Below the pieces are notes generated by a model. The model worked only from the letters and a program-made list of their open reading frames with translations, was not told where the DNA came from and made no database searches. Of a stretch of DNA of 18,823 nucleotides, positions 1-6,992 are shown one piece after another (positions within the stretch are counted from its first letter, which is position 1; each line of letters opens with the position of its first letter). Source of the DNA: Bondarzewia mesenterica (lineage: Eukaryota; Basidiomycota; Agaricomycetes; Russulales; Bondarzewiaceae). Made by a program: the position numbers and the translations under genes. The DNA lies in the NCBI GenBank assembly GCA_004802705.1, contig SGPL01000522.1, forward strand, positions 1-18,823. The letters are read 5' to 3'.

Positions 1-76
1 AAAGGACTTTGCACATTTGCTTCAGATTCTCTTCTGTGGCGGGGGCGAGCATCCCGTCGGGAGTGGAGGTGGACAT
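1..76 (-). CDS. N-terminal fragment of an unrecognised protein, cut by window edge
   Basis: On the minus strand an ATG at 76-74 opens a frame that stays open to the window edge (25 codons). It begins MSTSTPDGMLAPATEEN and continues LKQMCKVL. The composition (Ser/Thr/Pro start, then an acidic-amphipathic stretch) resembles a real fungal N-terminus, and a TATA-like sequence lies about 130 bp upstream. No domain is visible in so short a piece, so no function is offered. The body of the gene lies outside the window to the left. It could also be a chance open stretch, as 25 codons is weak evidence alone. Confidence 0.4.
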   Translation of the reverse strand, partial: MSTSTPDGMLAPATEENLKQMCKVL

Positions 77-1684
77 TGGATACTGTGTTCAGCGCTGCAG
101 CGTCTTGCGACGGCGCGCCGAGCGAGTGGGGTATATGGTGACTTCAGATGCGATGTGCTCGAGTACAAGTTGGGTCGGAAACGTGAAGGGGGAGAAGGGG
201 AGAGGGTATATAGCATACAGAGGAAACGCGGGAGAGGAGGACAAAGCTCTCCAAGGACCACGCACGCGTTAATAACACAAGTCGTGGCCGGGCGGCAGCG
301 TGAAGGGTCATATGGGCAGAAGACGCCGAAAGAAGGCAGTCGACTGACCTTTCGGGACAAGAGACGGTCGACGCAATGGGAAACCGGGTTGAGCGCGAGC
401 GGGCGTGGGAGTCAAGGGTGAGATACGGCCGTGACGGTTGGTGGTTGCTGTCAGTCAAACAAAACCTTGCTCGTGCGGCGTCTGTGCGGGAATCCATGCC
501 TGGGGTGTCGTCTGGACTCTGGACGTCGCAAGTGGGAACCGTTCCTCGGGCATGTACATGCTCACGCAGGGTCACGATGCCTGTTGTAAACACTTGGATT
601 GGGTCTTGCTAGGTCTTGCTGAGCGCGCTGCCAAGTATCGACCGTGGTGGAATGGCATTGAATGGAGGCATCGCGTTTGTTCCCGGCCAACCCCCCGCCA
701 CCCCCTCGATCACAATGTGCTCGCGGAGTTTCCCACATCGAAAATAACGCCACCATGGCGAGACCACTGCTCAGCGCTCCCTCCTCACAAGGAGCCTTCT
801 AGTCCTCCCGCACCACGCACTGTTCCGTTCATGATGCATCTGATCCATCATCTCAAGGAACCGACTGACCATCAACCTTTTTTTTTGGTCCCGGAAGTCT
901 CTTTATCCGACGCTGGCAACATACCTACTGCGAGCTGATGCTGTTCCTCAGACTCAAGGCCCTTAATGGAAGGGCCGAGCAGATTCCAGCCTCCGTAGGC
1001 ATATGTACATACGCGTGCGTAATTGCTACGTATACCTCAATTGATATCGAGGAAGGACACGGGCCTGACATCCTTTCTCCGCATAACCATCGCAGACCCA
1101 TGACGGACTCCATCGACGCCGCATCAGCCAGCAGTCAAGCTTCCGTACGTCGGAACTCATGCGCATATCGGTCAATCAGTCCGACACACCACGCGATTCT
1201 GAATTTGGCTTGGAAGGATGACGCCACGCGACACGACACGACATGACACGAGAAATCAACTCGAGCTCGATGGGATCGACCAAAGCAATTCATTCCGCTG
1301 CTCATCGAACACCGTGTGAGGCCGACCTTCTGTCATGGGTCTGTGTTGTTTTCGTGCTTGTTGATGACACTGATGACCCTTGGGTCCTTCCACTGCGTTC
1401 TCCGAATGGCCTGTTCAAATGCGGTACTCGCACCACTTCGTCCGTGTCCATCATCTCTTTCTTCTGGGTTCGCAGGTACGGTGCTCGCCACAATCATTCA
1501 TTCCTGCAGCTACTATTGACATCAGACATCACAACTTGAGATTTTAACAATTGACGAAGGTTTGGCGGCCTCCGTCACAGCCTACAAAAAACACCCACAA
1601 AAGCACCTACACGGAATCAATATTCAATGACAATCAAGGTTTTTGAATGAAGAGAGATGACTTCATGCGGGATACCTAGGACAA
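77..1684. other. GC-balanced stretch with no supported gene
   Basis: Open frames overlap on both strands here, as expected by chance in GC-balanced DNA, and none shows a domain. The part next to 76 is probably the 5' UTR and promoter of the leftward gene. A short frame at 1100-1144 (MTDSIDAASASSQAS) is followed at once by a GTACGT donor-like site, which could be a small first exon, but no downstream exon can be paired with it. Confidence 0.5.
207..212 (-). promoter_or_regulatory. TATA-like box for the leftward gene
   Basis: Read on the minus strand this is CTATATA, about 130 bp upstream of the leftward ATG at 76. Position and sequence fit a core promoter, but fungal genes often lack TATA boxes and no transcript start can be seen. 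Confidence 0.25.
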
Positions 1685-1764
1685 GGCGAGATGGCCGAGC
1701 GGTCTAAGGCGCCAGACTAAGGATCTGGTCCGAAAGGGCGTGGGTTCGAATCCCACTCTCGTCA
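1685..1764 (+). tRNA. tRNA-Leu, anticodon AAG
   Basis: The 80 nt fold into a full cloverleaf. The acceptor stem pairs GGCGAGA with TCTCGTC (one G-T wobble) and has discriminator A. The D stem is GCC/GGC. The anticodon stem is CCAGA/TCTGG with loop CTAAGGA, giving AAG at 1719-1721. The long variable arm pairs TCC over GAAA with GGG, as in class II tRNAs. The T arm is GTGGG-TTCGAAT-CCCAC. Both internal RNA polymerase III promoter boxes are present (A box TGGCCGAGCGG, B box GGTTCGAATCC). There is no intron and no encoded CCA, as usual for a eukaryotic nuclear gene. It reads leucine CUU/CUC codons, by inosine at position 34 if the family rule holds. Confidence 0.96.
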
Positions 1765-1786
1765 TTCAACCTCGACTCCCATGATG

Positions 1787-1827
1787 TTTTGCTCCTTTAC
1801 ACCCTGCTTTTTTTTTTTTGTTTTTTT
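1787..1827 (+). terminator. RNA polymerase III terminator tracts
   Basis: A TTTT run at 1787-1790 lies 22 nt after the tRNA, followed by a 12-T run at 1808-1819 and a 7-T run at 1821-1827. RNA polymerase III stops at runs of four or more T, so the first run is the likely terminator and the long tract a backup. Confidence 0.7.
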
Positions 1828-2745
1828 GTTTCCTTTTACTTCTCTTTCCTTCTCTCCATCAGGCTGATCCACGTGCACCGAATTGATGGCAGTCGGGAAC
1901 TTTTCACGATAGGTCTACCATCTGGCTCAGTGACCTCTCATGGTTTTGAAAATGCATCTTCTGCACATGCGGTGAGTACTGTTTTCGGTCGATGTTTACA
2001 CATATATATTTTTTCTTCAATCTGGACGACTCGGATGATTGATGGGGACAGATTGTATTCCGATAGTATAACTCGTGGGTCCTTGTATCACATACCTCTG
2101 AGGGAACAAGTGATCAATGCGTATCTGCATGCCAATGATACTATGACGAGTCATCTATGGATCGTCGGTCGAGTCCTCCGAGGATGGTTTGTGACTCGAG
2201 GGGCTCAACCGCAGGTGACCAGTAGATTGGGTGAACTGGTCTGGAGTCTTTCGTCGGCTTTTGACATTCCAACACGCCGCTGGGGATGATTGCACCGGTA
2301 GATACTTGACTTACATTCTGAGGTACGCGCACGCACTGATGGACGTGGACAAGTGACATGTTGACGCCCGGAGTTTCGATCCCTTGGGCCTGCCTATGTC
2401 CGATGTACGTGAGGGCGTCGAGGGCCGCGAGCATCACAGTATGTCATAAGCTCCGCACCGGATATCGCAGTGCTCACGTACGGCATGGTGGGGTGCGGTG
2501 CGGTACATGCAGGTCGCAGAGAACTCTCGTTATTGGAAGCGACGCGGTCTTGCTTCGAACGGAGCTTGGACGGCTGGTATCCTGACGAACAGACGGTCGG
2601 ACGTTCGGCATGTGTGCGGTTACGGTACCCGTATGGGAGTGCAAGCTCCCCCCATCCCTGCCAATGACATCCTCGTGAGGGACAGAGTCAGACTAGGACA
2701 TGACGAGATTTCATGTCCTGCAGGCCCTTCGTGCCAGCGGTCTGC
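1828..2745. other. Host DNA with no secure gene
   Basis: Several frames of 60-160 codons overlap on both strands without a recognisable domain. Splice-like sites occur (for example GTGAGT at 1973 on the plus strand and GTAAGT reading left from 2314 on the minus strand), but no set of exons joins in frame over a convincing length. It may hold 5' exons or the promoter of the gene that follows. Confidence 0.4.
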
Positions 2746-3625
2746 ATGAGCAGTCCCAGTCATCGGTATGTCTACATCATCCATAGTTGGTTTCGACACA
2801 ACTAAAACACGCCGCTTACACCTGGTGACCGTCATTTTCAGTCAAAATAAGCTTGAACTCTACGGCAACATGTCCGCCATGGCCTTCGACTCGACTTTCA
2901 ACCTCCAATCCTCTAACATCGACATCCCTCTGCACTCGCATTCCTCAGATCCTGAAGCCCAATTTGAACATCAACAATTGGGACTCTTTTGGGCGCGCCG
3001 TCGGCTATTCTGGCGACCCGTGTCTGCATGCTCCCCAAGCCCGCGGGCCCAATCGGATTCCAACCTTCCGTGCAGAAGGCGGTAGAGGGTACAGCGCAGA
3101 TTGGAGAAGGCATGAGAGACCTGAACAGGAGATAGATGGGATGGGCGTGACGTACCCTATCAGTCCTAGGAGCGACAGATGCACTCCGGTTCGGCAAGCG
3201 AGCAATATGACTCTGTTACACTTGGACGTCAGACGGATGCCGCCGCACCATTGTCACCATCCCCTCCTGGTCTCCCGCAGGCTCAGACGCAGGTACAGGT
3301 GGTGCCGGCCACTTTTCAGAATACCACTGCATATATCCCGATGACGACATGTAGTCAGACATCGTCGTCGAACCCGTACGTGCCATATGTCCCAGAGCAG
3401 ACATCAACGCTCCCGACTCCGACATTCGCTGTGGCAGTACCAGTATCACCACAGACAAGTGGTGCGGCGGTGACTGCACTATATTATCAGCCTCATTTAT
3501 CGACTGCAGCTCAACATCTGTCAGCAGTGGCAGCTCCATACGTTTCATCATCATCGCCAGTCACGCAGTACGCTCCGCCCTTGACGCAGTATACCCCCAT
3601 AATCACACAACGACTGTTCGCGTAG
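2746..3625 (+). CDS. Unrecognised protein with Ser/Thr/Pro/Gln-rich C-terminus; exon structure unresolved
   Basis: An ATG at 2746 starts a short exon (MSSPSH) that ends at a GTATGT donor (2766). Joining it to the acceptor TTTTCAG ending at 2841 continues in frame as RQNKLELYGNMSAMAFDS. The last part, about 3180-3625, is a clear protein-like frame rich in Ala, Ser, Thr, Pro and Gln, with the near-repeat TQYAPPLTQYTPIITQ just before the TAG stop. Between about 2960 and 3180 all three frames look partly coding: one reads LPKPAGPIGFQPSVQKAVEG, another RAEGGRGYSADWRRHERPEQ. Either a further intron (a GT at 3147 with an AG at 3232 would join in frame) or one or two frameshifts must link the pieces. 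No known domain is seen; the C-terminus is probably disordered. Not recognised. Confidence 0.4.
2766..2841 (+). other. Predicted 76-bp intron
   Basis: It has a GTATGT donor and a TTTTCAG acceptor, with branch-like CTTAC and CTAA motifs inside. The length is typical of fungal introns, and removal keeps the frame from ATG 2746 open. Without a transcript the choice remains a prediction. Confidence 0.45.
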
Positions 3626-3637
3626 TGCGCGGCGCAC
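3625..3637. repeat. 13-nt perfect palindrome after the stop codon
   Basis: GTGCGC, one base, GCGCAC. It starts on the last base of the preceding stop codon and lies 16 bp before the first LTR. It may be a chance palindrome or a cruciform-prone site near the insertion point. Confidence 0.4.
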
Positions 3638-3902
3638 CACCCTGAACCCCAGGTGTTAAGACCATGCTTGGGCAGGGACGCGGAGNCCTAATGGGTAGCT
3701 CGCGTATGCCGTTGCCTGGTGCTTAAGGTNNATCNNGGNGGGACCACCCAGGCNTCTAGCCCAGGTGGCCCAGTCGTCTTAGTCTATCANGGGTTCTGGT
3801 TAAGAACNAAGTATATNCCAAGGGTTCAGGTGGTCTAGTACCCTAGTTGCTAGGCTAGGTTTTAGGAGATCAAGCTAAAGATCTAAGTACATCAGAGCCC
3901 TG

Positions 3903-3910
3903 TATATATA
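3903..3910 (+). promoter_or_regulatory. TATA box in LTR 1
   Basis: TATATATA about 250 bp into the LTR, where the U3/R boundary promoter is expected. It sits between GCCCT and AGGGC, which can pair around it. Identical copies lie at 7242-7249 and 10550-10557. Confidence 0.5.
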
Positions 3911-4098
3911 GTAAAGCGCTATAGGGCAGGTCATCAACAATGGCATGTGTCAGTGGTTCGCGCTAGAAAGGCCATTGGTGGATAAGTATATCACATGTAA
4001 AGAACCAGCGGGGTTCTTGTGGGTCAGGGCCCAGACCGGTCCGGGGTCTAGGTGCATCTATGGTCACGTGATCCGCTGGTCTGATAGATAAGATAAAG

Positions 4099-4120
4099 AT
4101 AGGCGCGTCAGGGCGCCTAT
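4099..4120 (+). repeat. 8-bp LTR stem-loop with changes that keep pairing
   Basis: ATAGGCGC pairs with GCGCCTAT over a 6-nt loop. LTR 2 has the same stem at 7438-7459. In LTR 3 (10746-10768) the arms are ATAGGCAC and GTGCCTAT, so both arms changed and pairing survived. Both changes are CG to CA/TG transitions, so independent CpG decay is a possible explanation. Confidence 0.65.
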
Positions 4121-4187
4121 ATCAGGTCTGTGCGCGTTGCGGCGCGAGTCGCAGTCCGCTAAGTAAGTTAGCAGATTCAGGTAAGTT

Positions 4188-4193
4188 AATAAA
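4188..4193 (+). terminator. Polyadenylation signal AATAAA in LTR 1
   Basis: AATAAA, followed by an overlapping second ATAAAA, about 40 bp before the LTR end. With the TATA box upstream this sets the element's plus-strand orientation. Copies are at 7527-7532 and 10836-10841. Confidence 0.5.
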
Positions 4194-4250
4194 ATAAAAG
4201 CCTGCTCATGTAAGCCAGGCCGTTCATGACAACTGCCCCCTCACTAGCCT

Positions 4251-4270
4251 TTTTGTCGCCCTCGACAAAA
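4251..4270 (+). repeat. Hairpin just inside the left LTR of unit 1
   Basis: TTTTGTCG pairs with CGACAAAA over CCCT, 19 bp inside the LTR edge, near where a tRNA primer-binding site would normally lie. In unit 2 (7590-7607) one T and one A are both missing, so the stem stays perfect. Its place next to the LTR suggests a role in priming or packaging, but this is inference only. Confidence 0.6.
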
Positions 4271-4675
4271 CCTAAGGTAGGGTTGAAGCTGCGTCATCGT
4301 CATCGGTGTTCGTCTACTAGTTTAAACTCGTCGCGGAGGTGTCGCTAGTTTTCTGTCATTGCGGACAATTTGTCGCTAGTTTTCCATCGTCGTGGATGAT
4401 CTACAGTTTAATGTCGTGTTGGACAAGTTCTCCAGTTTTACGTCATGGTGGACGTCTGGGTGAGAAACGGATCAATACCCATCTCATTCGATAGGTAGAT
4501 CGCTAGCTCCTCAGGAGTCATCTGGGTGTGTCGTCCCATCAGTGGAGGGTGTGGAGTTCGTGTGGTGTGGTGTCTTAGTTTTACGACATTACGGTCATCT
4601 GAGTCAAGGCCTAGTTTTATATCATCGCGGATATCCATCTAGTTTAACGTCATTTCAGACGTGCTTGTCATTCGC

Positions 4676-4705
4676 ATATAGGCCCCAGTCTGGCATAGCC
4701 TATAT
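4676..4705 (+). repeat. 8-bp stem-loop, unit 1
   Basis: ATATAGGC and GCCTATAT enclose 14 nt. The unit 2 copy at 8011-8040 is unchanged. Confidence 0.55.
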
Positions 4706-5384
4706 CAGCCGGTGCGACGGGTGGGTTTTCCAAAGGTTAACATGGCCCCTTGTCCACGTCCGCAGTATCCGGTCCTTGTGGCCTAGTTTTACGTCATCAT
4801 GGACGTTTTGATAGTTTAAAGTCATTCTGGACTTTCGTTAGTTTTAAGTCGTTACGGACTTTGTGGAGTTAGAGTGAAAAAGTTTTGTTTTCCTCTTTAT
4901 CGCTCGTTGCCCTAGGCCCTTCGCCGGATAGTCTTAGCGTCACTCTTCTTCCTTCGCTTCAGACTGCGTTCACCTCTCGGCTCACTTGTCTTGTGCAGTC
5001 ATTCCTTGCTTAGGCAGACCTATCTTGTCGGCTAGGACCAGGCATTCTTCGCTCCATTTTCTCTTCTTTTCTCGCCTTTCGACTATCGCTCCAGGCTCGG
5101 ATAGCTCGTCCGCTTCGTCCGAGCCCTCGTCACTCCGCTCGTCAGGCTCTTCCGCAATCCAGCCAGAGGCCCTCCTCTAGTCTGCTTCATCCCTTGCAAA
5201 CTTCGTCGGCGGTCCAAGGTCGCTCGTTATTCCCTTCATTCCTTGCTCCCTTGTCCCTGTCTCTGTCTGATTGCTGCCTTTCCTCCTCTTTCCTCGAGGC
5301 TCGTCTTTGCCTCCTCTCTATCTCCGAGGCTCGCTCCCTGCTCGCCTCTCTCCGTTCCGTTCCGTCTCCACCCCCGATCAACCC

Positions 5385-5404
5385 GTGTCTCTCCCACGAG
5401 ACAC
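5385..5404 (+). repeat. 7-bp stem-loop, unit 1
   Basis: GTGTCTC and GAGACAC enclose TCCCAC. It closes the pyrimidine-rich tract. The unit 2 copy at 8722-8741 is identical. Confidence 0.55.
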
Positions 5405-5610
5405 ATGTGGTTTTAACATGCTGCTTCTGGTCGAGTGCTGTAGTGCTGGACTAGAAGGGCGGGTTGAAAGGAAAAAAAAATTTCCCTAGTTTTACATCGT
5501 TGCGGATGTTTATTTTCTTCTTTTCTTCTTCTTCCAGTAGATCTACGACTGGTGCGGTCTACTCATCTCATTCGAGTTGTAGGTCCCGTTCGATTAGACC
5601 TTCTTCGTCG

Positions 5611-5639
5611 TTAGGAATCCTGTGACATGGTGTTCCTAA
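5611..5639 (+). repeat. 7-bp stem-loop, unit 1
   Basis: TTAGGAA and TTCCTAA enclose a variable loop. The loop differs in length and sequence in unit 2 (8952-8982), while both arms are unchanged. Confidence 0.55.
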
Positions 5640-5818
5640 ATTGCTAGTTTTTTACGTCTTCGCGGACGTTCTTGTCGTGTTCTAGTTTAACATCATTCCG
5701 GACGTCTTTGAGCTGTCTTGCTCATGTGGAGTTTGCAAAGCTCCGTGTCTACAGTTTAACGTCATGTTGGACATTCTTCATCGTTCATTCAAATTGCGCC
5801 TCATGCGCGGATGGTTTG

Positions 5819-5865
5819 TGATAAGCGGCGCAGCATCGCCTTTATAGGGCGGGTCCAGCTTATCA
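5819..5865 (+). repeat. 47-nt branched stem-loop, unit 1
   Basis: TGATAAGC pairs with GCTTATCA. Inside it, GGCG (5827-5830) pairs with CGCC (5837-5840), leaving a second arm that can form around TTTATAGGGCG. The unit 2 copy is at 9124-9170. Confidence 0.55.
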
Positions 5866-5881
5866 TTGGTAAGGTTCTTCT

Positions 5882-6008
5882 ATGCCTCCCTATTGGGTAA
5901 CCTGGCATTGTCGTGTAAGAGGTCCACTGCTACTCCCTATTGGGAACCCTGTAGCTGTAGTGTAAGAGGGCGATATCTTCTGTGCCTCCCTATTGGGAAA
6001 CCTGGCAC
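5882..6008 (+). repeat. Three TCCCTATTGGGA hairpins with pairing outer arms, unit 1
   Basis: Copies span 5882-5908, 5929-5955 and 5982-6008. All share an inner TCCC-TATT-GGG(A) hairpin, but the outer arms differ and still pair: ATGCC/GGCAT, GCTAC/GTAGC and GTGCC/GGCAC. Each is followed 10-12 nt later by TAAGAGG. Confidence 0.75.
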
Positions 6009-6130
6009 TGTCGCCTAAGAGGGTGTTCTTAGTTTAAAGTCTTTACGGACTATCGTGGTGCTGCTGTCAGGACTGTGGTACGGTAACATTGTACCCCCGA
6101 TCAGACTTGTAGTGGGGATGTGGATGTCGT

Positions 6131-6177
6131 CTACTTGAGCAGGGTTCCTCTAGGGAATTCACCCAAGTCTCAAGTAG
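6131..6177 (+). repeat. 9-bp long-range stem, unit 1
   Basis: CTACTTGAG pairs with CTCAAGTAG. Inside, GGG pairs with CCC and TTCC with GGAA over a short loop. The unit 2 copy at 9438-9484 keeps the outer stem. Confidence 0.55.
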
Positions 6178-6238
6178 AGTGAGTGTAGGATTTGGCGCAC
6201 TGTCGTGGCGCTAGACGTCTGTGCGTTACAGGTCAAAG

Positions 6239-6260
6239 CCCTAGTCTCATTCGACTAGGG
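6239..6260 (+). repeat. 6-bp stem-loop, unit 1
   Basis: CCCTAG pairs with CTAGGG over a 10-nt loop. In unit 2 (9546-9567) one arm is CCCTAA, giving a C-A mismatch, so this one is not maintained. Confidence 0.4.
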
Positions 6261-6523
6261 GATCGCTGGCTCCGCAGGTTTCTTCAGGGTGTATCGTCCC
6301 TTTGGTGGAGGTAGGTATCGTCGTACCCCCGATCAGGTTTTTACCCCCGATCAGGGTTGTAGTAGGGATCTAGTTTAACGTCGTCGCGGACGATCGTAGT
6401 TTTATGTCATTACGGACAATNNTTCGTTNTCCTGCCGGGNCTGATNTGGCACGGTGTCATTGTACCCCCGATCAGGTTGGAGCCCCATGCGTGGGGTGTT
6501 GGTGTGGTCGANANTTATGGATG

Positions 6524-6554
6524 TGGGATGTGCCAATTCCCATATGATAGCACA
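6524..6554 (+). repeat. Pseudoknot-like motif A, unit 1
   Basis: Order is a-b-a'-b'. TGGGA (6524-6528) pairs with TCCCA (6538-6542), and TGTGC (6529-6533) pairs with GCACA (6550-6554). The unit 2 copy at 9831-9861 is the same. This is the arrangement of an H-type pseudoknot if transcribed. Confidence 0.6.
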
Positions 6555-6857
6555 GTCCTTAGTTTAATGTCATCACGGACANCTNNTAGTTTTACATCNT
6601 TNNGGATGTTCCATCGTTTCTTCTTTATTCGGGTTCCTGGATCATNTTGTCATCAGTCACACATGTTTGCTGATCCCGCACAGATGTCTGTTGCTCTCGC
6701 CAGACACTCCTGTGCACCTTGGGGGATCTCCGAAGATCACCACCCTTGGTCATACGGGTCACTNGGGTGTTTAGCCCTCNAGCGTGCCCTGGNGATACTA
6801 TAATGTGTAACTGGAATCCTNGGTGTTGCAGGAGTTCGGGTTCAGGGTAGGGTTCAT

Positions 6858-6960
6858 GGGGTGCGCTACTTCCCGAGTTATCNCGCNGTTTCATGGAGTG
6901 TGCTAAGCTCCGAGTTATAGCACGTCGTCTTGGGGTGCGCCAAGCCCCAGCATGTNGCNC
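6858..6960 (+). repeat. Pseudoknot-like motifs B, C and D in tandem, unit 1
   Basis: Three tandem copies of about 40 bp. B: GGG (6858-6860) with CCC (6872-6874), GCGC (6863-6866) with NCGC (6883-6886). C: GGAG (6895-6898) with CTCC (6908-6911), GTGC (6900-6903) with GCAC (6920-6923). D: GGGG (6932-6935) with CCCC (6945-6948), GCGC (6937-6940) with GCNC (6957-6960). Both helices change together between C and its neighbours. Confidence 0.65.
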
Positions 6961-6992
6961 GTCGTTNNTCGGGTTTGGGGAGCTTGATCTAA

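Larger units (their letters stand above)
3654..4231 (+). repeat. LTR copy 1 (578 bp)
   Basis: Starts TGTTAAGACC and ends TTCATGACA. Its left edge is fixed by comparison with copy 2 (different DNA before TGTT) and its right edge by comparison with copy 3 (different DNA after GACA). It differs from copy 2 at only a few resolved bases, so the duplication is recent. Ns fall at several of the same places in copies 1 and 2, which suggests collapsed or cross-assembled reads. Confidence 0.85.
6092..6475 (+). repeat. Four copies of TACCCCCGATCAG, unit 1
   Basis: Exact 13-mers start at 6092, 6324, 6342 and 6463; a degenerate relative (CACCCCCGATCAA) is at 5370. Two are followed by CTTGTAGTGGGGAT or GTTGTAGTAGGGAT, whose G run can pair with the C run. 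The fourth is followed by GCCCC...GGGG. Unit 2 copies start at 9399, 9631, 9649 and 9770. Confidence 0.7.
4327..6609 (+). repeat. About 20 dispersed hairpin repeats, unit 1: AGTTTWA leader plus covarying stem
   Basis: Each copy has a leader near AGTTTTA or AGTTTAA, a 5' arm ending GTC or a variant, a 6-nt loop near RTNNYG, and a complementary 3' arm. Arm spans: 4327-4338, 4354-4367, 4385-4398, 4412-4425, 4440-4455, 4583-4598, 4619-4634, 4647-4662, 4791-4806, 4818-4835, 4846-4861, 5494-5509, 5654-5669, 5690-5705, 5759-5774, 6038-6051, 6379-6392, 6405-6418, 6567-6582 and 6594-6609. Arms vary but pair: ACGTC/GACGT, ACATC/GATGT, AAGTC/GACTT, AAAGTC/GACTTT, ATATC/GATAT, TGTC/GACA, CATC/GATG. Copies at 4583, 5690 and 5759 carry one A-C mismatch. 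Spacing is irregular, so this is neither a satellite nor a CRISPR array. Function is unknown; RNA hairpins or palindromic protein-binding sites are both possible. Confidence 0.8.
4232..6992. other. Internal region of unit 1: non-coding, inverted-repeat rich
   Basis: No reading frame shows a domain, and frames that appear in both units do so because the units are duplicates. Between 4870 and 5480 the plus strand is strongly pyrimidine-rich, with TCC/CTC runs and a 9-A tract (5471-5479). The rest is filled with small inverted repeats described separately. It would make a transcript of about 3 kb from the LTR promoter if active. Confidence 0.7.

Noticed and set aside
17..938. Several overlapping reading frames of 80-166 codons on both strands
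   Set aside because: They overlap in all frames, show no domain or protein-like composition, and are expected by chance in GC-balanced DNA.
1100..1144. Possible first exon MTDSIDAASASSQAS followed by GTACGT
   Set aside because: No acceptor and downstream exon in a sensible distance could be found, so a gene is not supported.
1789..2289. 166-codon frame starting next to the T tract
   Set aside because: Its N-terminus is only the translated T-rich tRNA terminator, and the rest shows no domain.
2141..2437. Minus-strand frame with a subtilase-like GVNMSL string and a GTAAGT donor
   Set aside because: The nearest acceptor gives a 35-bp intron, too short, and no catalytic motif or further exon could be found.
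3686..3829. Idea that N calls mark decayed CpG sites
   Set aside because: Aligned against copies 2 and 3 some Ns fall on CpG-like positions, but others fall on A, C or T in other contexts, so they probably reflect read collapse or quality.
4986..5454. Reading frames conserved exactly between units 1 and 2 (also at 8323-8791)
   Set aside because: They are kept because the units are recent duplicates; they translate the pyrimidine tract into Ser/Leu-rich low-complexity sequence on one strand and Arg/Glu-rich on the other.
4327..6609. CRISPR-like array
   Set aside because: Repeats are short, irregularly spaced and variable in the stem, and the context is a eukaryotic retroelement.
6477..6894. 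Frames over the pseudoknot area on both strands (also at 9784-10327)
   Set aside because: They overlap each other, contain no domain, and cover the structured repeats, which explain the sequence better.
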